Source: Syngnathus acus (Eukaryota > Chordata > Actinopteri > Syngnathiformes > Syngnathidae). Taken from it: a stretch of DNA of 64,000 bases. The notes below the pieces were generated by a model. It was given only the letters and a program-made list of their open reading frames with translations. It did no database searches and was not told where the DNA came from. Position numbers and translations under genes: made by a program. Positions 12,250 to 24,078 of this stretch are shown in pieces. The stretch covers positions 12,432,967 to 12,496,966 of the forward strand of contig NC_051091.1 in the NCBI RefSeq assembly GCF_901709675.1, in the 5' to 3' direction. Positions within the stretch are counted from its first letter, which is position 1. Every line of letters starts with the position of its first letter.

Positions 12250-15200
12250 TATAATAATAATATATATATAATAATTATTTATTTATTATTCATAATTGTC
12301 ATGGTGATCTTTCTGGTGATTTCTTAACTAGGCTGGATGTATTTTTTTTGTTGGCGTTGATTTCTCCGACTGCCCAGAAAGGCACCACCGCGATCAGTTA
12401 TGTTAAAATGAAAAGAGAGGAAAGTGACGTGCGGACATGTGAAAAAGGCGGCTCTGTATGGGAGAGAAGTTGAAGAGGAATAAAAACACCCTTGGAAACC
12501 AAAACTTGCCCCTCGTCGTGACTCGGAGCCGCAACAAATGTTTCGGATTTGTGTAGGGTACATTGTGACAGCAAACGAGCAGGTGATCGAGCAAGCGTCT
12601 GATACGAGAGCATTGCGTTCGTATGGAGCGTGTTTGAAGTGAACAGCAGAGAAGAAAGGAACAAGGCAAAGTGTTGTGAAATAAAACATTACCTGTAATA
12701 CGCATTTTGTTATTTGCTGATTGAAACTGCTAATTAAACTGTGAATTGAAACTAATAGGTAGAGAACTGAACTCTCGCTCTTTATATATCCGGTCTGCGA
12801 TGGAGATTAAAAAACAAACAATATTTGACAATAACACACCATCAAGGATTGCACCATCGCATCAAACGATGTGTCGTCAATTATGAATTTTACTGACTAA
12901 GTGTGTTGGGCAGGATGGCTGAATGCGATGCGCGATTGACAACAAACAAGAAGAAAGGTGATTTCAAGTTTTATTTCGAGGGAGATTTTCTTAAAAAAAA
13001 TTAAAAAAAATGTACCCATGTATAATGCGCACCCCAGATTTTAGGACAATAAATTAGTTAAATTTTGCGCATTATACATGAAAAAAACGGTATTTACGTC
13101 TTGATGGTGACCTGCATGTATTTGCCAAGACCTTGTGACTGATAACTTTGCAAAGTCTCAAAATGATGACATCAAATTTTTCCATCATACTCCACCTAAA
13201 TTAGCTGGCACAGTCTGAAAAGCTTCAGAATTTAGCGCATCTGTTTATCTTATGAGAAACATTAGAACTGTAAGCGAGCTTTGGGGTCGTATGTTCCTAA
13301 GCCAAAAAATACTTTCTCCCGTGTCATGTCATCTGTCATGTCATCTACTGTATATTATTTATACGAGGCCTCATATCAGCACAGCATCTGCTTCTCAGCA
13401 GTAAAAGAGTCCGGCAGCAGTGGGGATATGCTCCTGACACTATTTTTTTTTTCTAAAAGCTGTGGTGTTGGCGCTCGCATTGTGAATTTCAATGTACACA
13501 GCACTCCGAGTGCTGCCGACGCTACATCATCACTGACAGATGTAAATCAATTATTCACATCGCTCCATTTTCTCTTTCCTCGGAGGATGACTCACATTGC
13601 GTCAAAAACATACACCTCTAAGGATCTAGTTGACTTTTGTATTCACTCATAGGTTGTCCCTTGTCATTTGTGGTCAGTGTAAATAGTTTGTAATTGCATT
13701 TAATAAATGGAATCTGTGACATATTTCTGCACTGGTTGCCTTTAAAGTTCTATTAATCTTGATCCTTGGGGTATTTCGATGAAAACGTCAATTAATTTGA
13801 CACGAGTCATTAAGACACCTGAGAACGGTCTTAAATTGTGAAATGAAAGCATAACAACCCCTCCTTAATGTCCTAACGATATTTCTCTGCTATTTTGGAT
13901 AACTTGTGACACACTAAGAATTACGGCATTACGACGTAATAAAAAAAAAAAAAAACGAAGACTCCATGTCGCCTGGTGGAAGACCTCAGTCGGGCTTATA
14001 CATTAGCTCCCTGCCGCGCACCCGTTCACGGCTAACTAGCTGTTGTTGACAGCGCACTTCAGCACCTACAAGTAGGTCACAGGGTCGAACCAGTTCTTGG
14101 TGGCATTTCTGCAGCCCACTTGAGGAGAACACGTTAGCTACTTAAGTCTGCAATGCTGGATTGCTCTTCACAAGAGGAGTGTCATATACTTGATCTGATG
14201 CTTGGTCTACGCAAGCAAGGTTATTTTTGAAAAGTTGCAATCATCACTCCACCAGCTAAGAGTGATCACAGAAAAACACAAGTATCCAATATTATGGACT
14301 GCCGTCCAGAGGTCCCAAGCTGAATATGTAGTATGGAAGAAGTGGAGTTAAAAAAAGACCTCTACAAAAGACCTCAGATAAGGCGATATTATTATAAGAA
14401 CATTAAAATGGTGGATTTTCTGTTGGATTTAAGATATGGCTCTAAGGAACTTTTTTGTAGGCCAATTTTTAGTAGTAGGCTGCTTCATTTAAAAAAAAAT
14501 ATGGGCACTACTTTTTTTTAAAAAAAATAGCTTCAGATGTTAAAAATTAAGCCATTTATTTTCTTTTGGTCGTCGGCATGTCACCACATATTCACTGAAG
14601 CAATTCTACAAAATTCGCAATGCATACTTTATTATTCCTAAAACATGCTGTCTGCGCCGGTTAACCAGCATGGGTATCAAGAACATCCCCATACCGCCCG
14701 AGGAAAAATTGTGCTCCATGTACATTTTCCACCCGTTGTCAGTGCATTCGGGGTTAAGTCTGGCTGTCATTTTTTACAATTAAAGGGAAGATTCGTACGA
14801 AAAGAGCTGCGGGCGCCAGAAAAAAAACACAGGAAGGAAAATTCCTCTGTGATTAATTTGACATTCTAATGTATCGTAAAGCGGGAGTAGAATAACGCCA
14901 ACTGACAGAACATTTCTGACTTTATATTCTGCTTATACATGTTTGGATTTCCATCGGGCCGCAAAGTATCTGGTGTCACATCGGGAGGAATTTCATGAAG
15001 CTCAAAAAGCGCTTGGCTTGGATATTACTGATCCACCGGTTGAGCCCGTGGAACCCAGCATGTACAGTATGTGCACATAGCGTGTGTGTGAGTTTCTCCA
15101 CCTGTTGAGCTGGGCCTAAGGGTGAGCTCAGTGCATCATGCTCAGTCGCCCTTTGTTTTTGCCACAAAATAACGTAGCATCTGTCGAGCATGAGTGGCAC

Positions 15201-15448
15201 CTGTAAAGCTGTCCTGAGTACTCACATTTTCCCGGGCCAGGCATTACGTCCGGCCTGGGAATGCCTCGGGATACCTCCAGAAGAGGCGCTGCCACCACAA
15301 CCCGACCCCGGATGATGGACAGATGGAAGCTTAATGGGTCAAAATACCGCAACATCGATCCGCGTTGTCCCGTGCGAGCAGTTTCCCATTTATGTATTAG
15401 CATTAAGCTAGCCAACTAAAGAGCAAACGGATCAGAAAGGGACCACCT

Positions 15449-16170
15449 CTCAGAATCAGAATCAGCTTTATTGTCAATTCCTTCATGCTAGGACACACAA
15501 AGAAACCGAAATACCGTTCCCCCTATCCCACGGTGACGAGACACAGCACACGATTAACACACAAGTAAAACAACGGGGAGAGAGTTCAGGACCCCAACAG
15601 CCCGGAGATCACAAACTTCGCCAGTGGCGAGCAGTGCTGGCATCTCACAACAAAGTCCCGGCACCATTCTTCACGGCTGTAGACGCACAGTCCACCTCCA
15701 CGCGATGTTCCCCCTCGTACAATGGCCCGGTCCGCCCGATAGCGCGCCATCCGCTCCAGACGCACAGCAGCTACGCACTGTCCGGTCCGCAGAACTCAGC
15801 AGGCATGTTGATGTCCAGCGATCGAACGTCCGCCAGAAGAATGGAAGGCACGGCCGGGCGAGCTGGGGTGGCCGCCAGCCAGGCCCGGACGCCCAACCGG
15901 GGGAAGAATAGCAGGCGAGTCCGGCGACGCTCCAGGACGGCGCAGACCGAGCGCCTTTAATGTCCCCGCTTCAAAGTTCAGGTCGCCACAAAACTCGCTT
16001 TCGCCGATGTCGAGCAGAACCAGCCCGCCGCACTTGAAGCACAACCCGGTACGACGAGACGAACACACAAAACTGGCGGACAAACCCACATTAAACGACA
16101 AAACAAAACACCGTTCGGGACAGAGAGAGGCCGCAGCGTGTGCACGCGCCGCCATCTTACTTCCTCTGTC
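15449..16170 (-). mobile_element. 5'-truncated non-LTR retrotransposon, 3' UTR end
   Basis: On the minus strand the segment ends GTCTCGTCACCGTGGGATAG...GACAATAAAGCTGATTCTGA, the typical 3' end and short-repeat tail of a fish LINE. Upstream of it (15540-16170) the DNA is markedly GC- and CpG-rich compared with its surroundings and contains many processed-looking triplets but no reverse transcriptase. A second copy of the same 3' end lies at 46000-46082 in the other orientation. I recognise the type but do not assign the clade. The 5' boundary near 16170 is approximate. Confidence 0.72.
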
Positions 16171-17582
16171 ACCATTCTAAGAAAAAAGTTAAGGACCAAA
16201 GAAAAGAACAATCTGATCCGAAGATAAGAAAAAAAAACAATCAATCCATGTCAATATTTTGTTATTACCCTGAAACATTTGTATAAATAAAAGCCCCATA
16301 AAACTCCTGAAAGATGTCCGGTAATGCTGGATAAATAAACGTCCCTGGCCACGACATGAGGAAATGCGGTCATGAAAATAACTGACAGACTCCGATGATG
16401 GCAGGAGAAAAAGGAAGCCGTTAGACCGCGTTGCTTGTCAGGAACAGCAGGAAGGCGACAGCGGGCGTTCACAGGATGGAGGAGATGAAGAACATCTTTA
16501 AAGTTGTTATCATGGAACCGGCGAAGGCCAGCCTCACCAGCGCGACGGGAGCTAATTCAAACCATCTTTATTACAAACCACAGAAGCGTAAATAATTGAG
16601 AGAAATTGGCAATGGGCTTTTTTGTTGTTTTCTTGGGGAAAGCTCCAGAAAATAAGTCGACATCTTCCCTCTTTTTGGTCCTATCCTAGAGAAGACGGAA
16701 TCTAATGGCACAGAAACGATGCAAAGCCGAGACACTGGTTTTGGCGCGCCTGCGCACCCTGCATGTCTTGCATGTGGCCGCCAGGAATGCGGGAATCTTG
16801 GCAGCCTCGGTGGAAACGTTAAGCATCAAACGACGCCATCGCCTCCGAAGCTTTGCGTCTGCATCGGCAAACTATTTAGCTCTCAAGTCTGTGATGGTTC
16901 AATGGGTCACAGAGGGGATCATTAATGCAAATACAAACCACATAAACAAAACAAATAACTCAGAAAGTGCCTCGCAGTTGTTTAACTAACAACAGAGACA
17001 AAAATTGGACCATTTTTTTATTTCCTATTTTGAAGTAGATGTTTGATTGCCATTATGTTTGTTTTATGTTGTAATGCGTTAATGTGTGGGAAATAAATTA
17101 GCAGAACTAATAGCAGATTATGGGCCCTAATTATTTTATTATTAGTAACCAGTTGATTATTTTTTGAATGGAACTAAAAGGACATTGTTTTATTACAATC
17201 CCCTCTGGCACTTTTTTTTCTTTTGCTAATATTGCGATAAAACAGATTATCATGATAATTTCACTCCAGACAATGAAGGTATGACTTTTCCGTATCGTTT
17301 AATCAAAAAGATCGACTTGGTGTCTATTCCTATTGGGGTCTCTAAATGAAGTGCAGCCCCCCTCAAAACACCCACTGGGCTCCTCCTTTGGTTGGTTCCC
17401 GGCTCATAGATTCAACTTTGACCTCAGAGTGAGAAACCCAAACAGTGGTGCAGAGAAACCAGCGCATTTGTCATGGAGATTGAACAAACGTACGCACGCT
17501 TACAAAAAGCAGAGGTTGACCACACACACTCACACACATGACTTTGACACTTTTGGCAAATGATGCGGCCGGAGTGACTCAC

Positions 17583-17662
17583 GCTGTTGTCGCTGGATCC
17601 CGACACCGGATAGACGGTCCAGCCGAGCTCGGCTGTGGCTGTGGTGGAGTCCATGAGTGTCT
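17583..17662 (-). CDS. ephb2: ephb2 coding exon 2: N-terminus of the mature receptor
   Basis: Read on the minus strand, a pyrimidine-rich tract ending ccgcag precedes AG ACA CTC ATG GAC, giving (E)TLMDSTTATAELGW and then TVYPVSGSSDNS. The exon ends at AGC|gtgagt. TLMDSTTATAELGW is the hallmark start of mature EphB2. The 80-base exon has a 2-base lead and 26 whole codons, so it leaves phase 0. Exon 3 accordingly starts with a complete TGG codon. The family normally reads ...P-S-G-W-E-E-V-S-G here, with a 65-base exon. This copy has five extra codons (SSDNS) between G and W because no GT follows the usual G codon and the next good donor is 15 bases further on. A CCTGACC branch-point-like sequence lies upstream of the acceptor. 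Confidence 0.92.
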
Positions 17663-20647
17663 CTGCGGAAAGACGGACAGACGCAGGTCAGGATGACAAG
17701 GATTTACGGCGACCGCCAGATTGCTAGCTATCCACGATACTCCATCGACCTCGCAAATAAAAGCATCCCAAATCAGCCCCCTTTTCAACACAAGCACACT
17801 CATATGATTCAGGATTTTTTTTCTTTATTACTTATAACTTTAAGTAACTGACAGACACATGCAAACCGAACTGAAACAGTCAAACCGAAGCATTCAAACA
17901 GTTTTCAAAAGTCGCTCCAGAAAGCAAAGTGACTGACAGGAAAGAAAAGGAATCAGCGCGACAGACTGCCGATGACCTTCACTGAAAAGTGATCCATTCC
18001 ACACAAATGCCAATCGTAGCTTTTTTAAATTTGACAGATGGGCAGTCTCGTCAGATATTTGACTTCCTTGGGGCTGGGTAGAAAAAAAAAAACAAGCGGG
18101 TGAAACCAATCGGAGGCCAGCGGATTATGTGGTGAAAAGAAACACCTCCAGTAATTGGGGTCAAAGAGAACGTGCGTTCCGTCTGTCATGAGGTCCTCTA
18201 CGGACCGCATTCCGCCTGCTTGACCCGGCTGTCTATTATCTGCCGCTTAGACCATTCATGTTGTCACCTCGAACAACACTCCGCAGCCCACCCCCACCCC
18301 GCCTTTAGCCTCGGCCTCTTTGCTGTTCCCTACTTCTCAGCTCCTTAATGAACGTGGCCTCCTGATTAGGCTTGCTGTGACCCCAAAATGCCAAAGGGGG
18401 ATTATGAGACACAGCTTCAAGTCAAAGATGGCAACGTTCTTGCACAAGCAAAGTTGGAGCTGCTCATATTTCAATTTACATAAGAAAAACCTCTGCATCC
18501 ACTTGTTGACTTCAAGAGGCCCAGATTTCTGATTTCCAGATTTCCAGGCTTGAGCCACCGAGTTCCGCCCATTTCTAGCATTTCAACCATAGTCCCGACG
18601 AGCATAACGGGAGAATTTGCAGTTTTCACAAGTTGGGAAATGCTATAATTAGACTGATGAGACTGCAATAGAGCAGCCATTGGCGGGCTTTTGCGAGTGA
18701 TGCCGAGCCAAGCAGGCAGTGTGGATGTTAGGCTGCAAAATGGTAATTACCCCACATAACCATGAGAATAATTAGTGGAGGAGCAGTGCGGATAATGAAC
18801 CCCCCTCTGCGGCGGCTTGGGGAGATGGAGTGGGAAAGATTTCACAAAAATTTTTAGCGCACACAGATGACACCATTTTGTCTATTCTCTTTTTTTGTCC
18901 CAATTTTGACAATTTTAGTCTGTACTGCAAAATCAATTTGAAAACATATTCGCTATGCAGGCAGGCATGTAGGAGTAGAGTAAAGGTGTGTTAATAGCAG
19001 CGCCACGTTCAATACATTCTTGCCATGACCAATATGAAAGGTCAAAATCTGCAAGCCTCCACAAAAATGGTGTTTTGAATTTACTCAATTTTACTTTAAG
19101 TGGTTGTACAAAATAAAAACATTTACAGTGTCAGACAACCGTGGTCCAAAAGATGAGCAGTTTAATGTTTTGCCTTTGGTTGCTTGACTATACCCAACGT
19201 GGACCGAACCATGACCTTGAAACTCAGGAAGCAATGATTTTTGGCGCATCGTTTTACCACTAAGTAGCACACTTTTGCAGCGATGGGAACTCGAGTCATT
19301 GCGTCTTGGATTCCGGCTTGGAGTCGCAATTTTGATGACGTGACTTGGCAAAAAATAAACTTGACACTCAACTTGGGTTTGACCGTTGGTGCTTAACGTG
19401 AAACCCAACATTGCACTCGATAAATTGCTCAACAAAATAATTTGACCTTTTCAGTTTTCCGTCCTGAAACTAAAGGTTTATTTACAGTGACCCATGATCA
19501 TGGTTAGCCGCGCTAAAGAGTGCGGCGGCAAGTGTAAACGTGGCGATACTGCCACATCACCGCATCTATCAGCGTGAAGAGGCAAAGTTTTCCCAACCGC
19601 CTGCCTTCTGCACCGCAGTATCTGTCGGCTGCCAGCTCATTGCCCCCCGTGGAGCCCAGCGGCACATCAGCTTCTGCCTTTGCTTTCCAGCTGTGGTGAA
19701 GCATGTTGGCCCTTCATCGAGAGCAAGACTTGGATGCTCGGAGGCTTAAAGGGGACGTATATTTGATAAATTTGCGGAGACATACGTAGATAAATGGATA
19801 GACATTACATAGCTAGACAGATTTCTCTCGTCAGTCTGCAGATGTGGGTCATGCAACTGACATTTCCAAAAACCAAGGCCAATGGAACTTTCGATGACAT
19901 GACAACCGGTGACGTACTAGCTATGGCGTTGTATTTATGCTAGTAGCTATTTGTTCTCGCAGCTTGGAGTCAGAAGAGAAATTTAGTAATAAAAAGCTGA
20001 AGGTTTTGACAAGATTCTGGAGGTGAAAGTGAGATAAAGACAAAATCGAAGTGTATTTTCCCTTGTGGATGCAGCACTTCATCACCGAGAATTGAATTGA
20101 AGGTCAAAACAAACCTCAGGGAGGAAAAGTTATTCAAATCACACCAAATTTGCATGGTTATCATCTCAGATCATCATCACAACAGTCTGATGGACCGCAG
20201 AAATGTTATTGCTGAGTCCCACCATACAATTACTTGACTTCTTCAGCTATTGTCCAGCATTCTCAGAGGACCACTATGGTGCATTCCAGAGAACACTGAA
20301 CACATGCGGCATTATTCTCCTCCAATGATTTATTGAAAAGGATTTTAGCGGTTGCAGCTTGACGTGAGGTTTGATGCCGTGCGGCCACGACACGGCGTAA
20401 TGGATTTTCATCACACCGGTTGTTCCGGCAGGCTACTCTGCCACGCCACTGCCGCTGCTGTACTCTCCACTCCAAAGACAAACCGCAGCTCCTCAACTTC
20501 CTGCTTGCTGCTGCTTAAGTGTCTTTACATCTTTTGTGCGGCAGTGAAGTGTTGCATAAAAGCGTTGAATAACCGCTCGAGCTCATGGGATGATGGCCTC
20601 CATGCTGGCGGTCAAAGGCGCTTCTAAAACTTAGCCGCCTTCAAAAG

Positions 20648-20661
20648 CCCCCCCCCCCCCC
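20648..20661. repeat. 14-base poly-C run
   Basis: An uninterrupted C run in intron 1, about 130 bases from a 15-base G run at 20789-20803 on the same strand. Confidence 0.95.
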
Positions 20662-20788
20662 TTCTGGAAATATGAAACATTCATGCACACGCGCTAATCT
20701 ATTCACAAGTGTTAACAATGCGAGTGTAAATAATTCAAGTGAGAATGTCATTTATATGTCCTTTTTCCTTTTAGAAAACTGATTCCTC

Positions 20789-20803
20789 GGGGGGGGGGGG
20801 GGG
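20789..20803. repeat. 15-base poly-G run
   Basis: An uninterrupted G run that could pair with, or mirror, the C run at 20648-20661. Confidence 0.95.
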
Positions 20804-23713
20804 TTTGGGTCATGAATATGCAATGAGAGCTGGGAGACTTAACCCCTGACGCTGCTTGCTGAGAGCGCTTCCTGCAACAATTGCCATCCGTGTATGACGG
20901 TAATCAACAATCCAAAGCTGGAAAAGTTTTTGCATAAATATTTTGTTCTTTTTAAGCCAACACACACAAAAAAAAGATACAATTTCAAAATGCTGTTTTC
21001 ATTCTTTAACAAATGTGCCATTATGTGTTAGGAACTACTATGCACATATGTCTCAGTTGACTAATAGCAGTTTGCTAAACTAGCACATCTTTAGGAATGT
21101 TTGTCACAAAACCTACACAGCCAATCCGACATTGAAATCAGACTCAGTCCGGTTTTTACTTTCCTATTTTTGATCTGAACCGAATACAAAATAATATTTT
21201 TTCCATTTTTTATATTTGCTTTCCAATTGAAAATGGAAAGAAGGAATGATGGCTGGATTAGGGATTTTAGAGTTGATCTAGCCCAGTATCAACTCCAGCA
21301 GTCAATCCCATTTCAGGCACTTGAAAATAAAGCAATTTGGATTTCTGTCACTTGTACCAGTGCAAAACCAGTTTTGAGTAGTATTTTATTCTAGTTGTGT
21401 GAGCGTTGTATTGCTTAAATGTTCCAAACAAAACTGCAGCCTCCTCACATCAGTTATTTCATATTGTTTTGACGAGTGATTTACCCCTGCTTTTAACATT
21501 AGTCTGTCTTGCGTCCATCTAGTTTTCACCCTTGAGCTGAAGTGAATCGAACTGCAGCGGAGTTCTCTAGCAAGCGAGCCGAAACCACCTCTGCAAGGTT
21601 CCGACGATAGCGTTCAAATAAATGACAACAACAGAGTTTGTTTAACCCAAGCAAGCCTGGCAGCCTAAATATCTGCAAACAAGTCACATTCCACACATGA
21701 CCAAAATCGGGAGTAACAAGGCAGCATTGAACAGCTACGCTGACTAATGGGCCATTTAAGCGATAAAGGAATACCACACACTCAGGAAGAAGGGTGTATG
21801 AGGAGGCTAGAATAGATTCATGGCAGGATAGTTGTCCTGCTAAGGAATAATTTAGACCAGCGCTTTTCAAACGCGAGTCCCTGAACACCTGGGCCTGTCA
21901 GACAAAATCATCAAAAATTCAGACCGACATATGGAGATGCCGTGCTCGTGTTCATAACACAAACATAATAAATGACAAATAAAATCCAGTCATGTTAATA
22001 TGATTAAGACATGAATCTGACAATCCTGCATGAATACAATTGGCTTTATTTGTTTTTGGCAAAAGGTGCATTATTTTAGGAGGAGACTCCTATTTTATTT
22101 TTAGAAAAGGCATATTTTTTTAGAACATTGAATTATTCTTAATACTGTAATTGTCTTGTAAAGATTCAGTCTTATTAATATTAAGACTTAATTTTCATAA
22201 CATTATACCTTTTTTCCTCAAAAGAATGCAAATTTGGTAGCGTTCATGACTTTTTCATGAAAATAGGCAACATAAAAATTATATTTAATTGGTAGAAGGA
22301 ATATAACAGTGAGGTGGTTAAAACTCTTCCCTGGACCCAAAAATTTGGAGAACCTTTCAGACCACATGGCGTAGACCCAAATTTTTCATCCTAACAAAGA
22401 TAAACCTGTTGTTAGATTTCCACAGTAATGCATGAAGTCTGGCGGGAGACATCTCCTCTCTCCCAAAGATTTATAACAACATGCACATTTTTGTTTTCCA
22501 AAAAGGCGTGTTTGGAGTTGAGAAGTTGATGTCGGTACTTTAGGGAGCAATGAAGTAGACCACAGAGCTCAGTTTCACCTCATCGTGTGTGGATACATTG
22601 TACCGGCGAGGAAAAAACAGGGGCGGAAGCTGGCTCGTTGGTTTTGGAGACGAATGGTGCAATGTGAAATATGGTTATGACACACAAACGCAAAGAGGCG
22701 GAAAGTGGCGCTCTCTCCAGAGCACCGAATGATACCGGGTACCGAGCAGGATGTAAGACAAGTGAGCTGCACACTGTTACCAGTCAGTGAGGCTTAAATT
22801 GTCAGCGAGGCCTAAGGGCCGGATGCAAGAACCACTGTTTTGCTGTACGTTTGAAAAAAGGTTCTGGCCCTCCTTGTGTTTTATTTTTTCAACAAAGGAA
22901 CAATCGGATGATGGACTGAGGGTGTGTTATAGCTTTTAAAGTATCGTATATTTATAGTATATTTCAGTTTTAAAAAGTTTGAAAAATGCTTGTATTTTAC
23001 AGTCATCAGTGCAAACAGCAACAAAAAAGATAGAGTTACACAATTGATTAAATAAATAAATATAATTAACTCATTGCCAAGGCTAACCAGTAGCTAACTA
23101 CGTAGCATGACTGACATCAGTTCAATTCCTCCTTGACGTCTCTTCACAACGTGGAGGATAGCGAAGTGTAGTTAATAGTTAATTTAAAAAAAAAAAAAAA
23201 CTATATTACATTGTTTTATTAGAAATGATAAGGAGAGTAGTAGGAGTTTATTTTCGATTTAAGGGTGGCAGGTGACCCTTAATACCACCAGAATAGATCC
23301 ACCCCTGCCTCGAGAAATCCCATCTCCACACTCGGAGCCAAAACATGAGTAATCCAAAGAAAGCTGACAATCTTTAAAGCAGAACTTGCTCGAGGATCAA
23401 CAATGCGATACGTTCACATCCCTGACGTTGATAAGGGGCAAAGAAGCAAAATAAACTATTTTTGCTTCTGAACCGAATTCTTGTTATTCACTGAGGCGTT
23501 GTGAACAGATATTTTGTTTCTATCTGGAGTTGCTAGGGGTGTTTCCTGGGAGGAAATGTAAGTGTCACAACCTCCACCTCATTATTTTGACATCATTGAC
23601 CAGATGAATTTATTTTGAATGGCATGTCAAATTTAATACCTGTGTGTGCCATGGCTCATTAATAATGGACGGCACATTGCAAATGGCCTGGGGTCGGAGT
23701 GTAATTGCCCATA

Positions 23714-23829
23714 GGTGTGAATAAGCCTCCCGATTGGCTGGCAAGCATTCCTCAATGGACCCCGTGTTTCTTGCCAAAAGTCGACTGGGACAACCCTAAT
23801 GACTGATGGAAAAATAGATAGCTGGATGA
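23714..23829 (+). mobile_element. Decayed SINE body and tail fragment
   Basis: TGTGAATAAGC, GATTGGCTGGCAAGCATTC, GACTGGGACAACCCTAATGA and GATGGAAAAATAGATAGCTG follow the order of the common fish tRNA-SINE body, ending in a GGATGG-like tail. It is diverged and lacks the head. Confidence 0.55.
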
Positions 23830-23969
23830 CATTTGACTATTGCCATGTGGCAATTTGAAAAAAATAATGCTTGACCATCTTGTGTGATCAAATCAACAGG
23901 ATTCATGCACGAATACAAACGATCCATGTCCTATTAAATTTAGAGTCATCAATGAACTTAACACCCATG

Positions 23970-24078
23970 TTTGTGGAATGTGAAAGGTATCTGGAATCCC
24001 CAGAGAACACCTGAGATTCAAACCCAAACCTCAGAACTGTGAGGCAGACACTAACCACTGTCTTCAATGTGCTGCACC
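23970..24078 (-). mobile_element. Decayed SINE head fragment
   Basis: On the minus strand GGTTAGTGTCTGCCTCACAG, then TTCTGAGGTTTGGGTTTGAA gives the tRNA-like head with a B-box-like GGTTTGAATC. Its orientation is opposite to the body fragment at 23714-23829, so these are separate insertions. Confidence 0.65.

Larger units (their letters stand above)
11086..13090. mobile_element. TA-flanked DNA transposon C (host of a nested element)
   Basis: The left terminus CCGTTTTTTTCCATGTATAA with TGCGC is matched inverted by ...GCGCATTATACATGAAAAAAACGG at the right. TA flanks both sides (11084-11085, 13091-13092). CCCATGTATAATxCGCACC recurs as a subterminal direct repeat (two to three copies at the left, one near 13015). 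Excluding the nested element the length is about 1.15 kb. The interior (12300-12990) has only short open frames with no recognised transposase motif, so this is a non-autonomous element. Superfamily is inferred from the TA duplication. Confidence 0.8.
6828..17582 (-). other. ephb2 intron 2
   Basis: This intron of 10,755 bases lies between exon 2 (donor AGC|gtgagt) and exon 3 (acceptor gacag). It holds the nested pair of TA-flanked elements (11086-13090 with 11392-12249 inside) and a GC-rich non-LTR 3' end (15449-16170). It also has a TATT microsatellite (8824-8849). The remaining stretches, 6.9-11.0 kb, 13.1-15.4 kb and 16.2-17.5 kb, show no gene. Open frames there are short and lack family motifs. 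Confidence 0.88.

Noticed and set aside
12324-12705. Overlapping minus-strand frames of 88-121 codons
   Set aside because: They lie inside non-autonomous element C, overlap in three frames, and have no transposase motif.
15624-16155. GC-rich frames on both strands
   Set aside because: They arise from the CpG-rich LINE 3' UTR, where stops are rare by composition.
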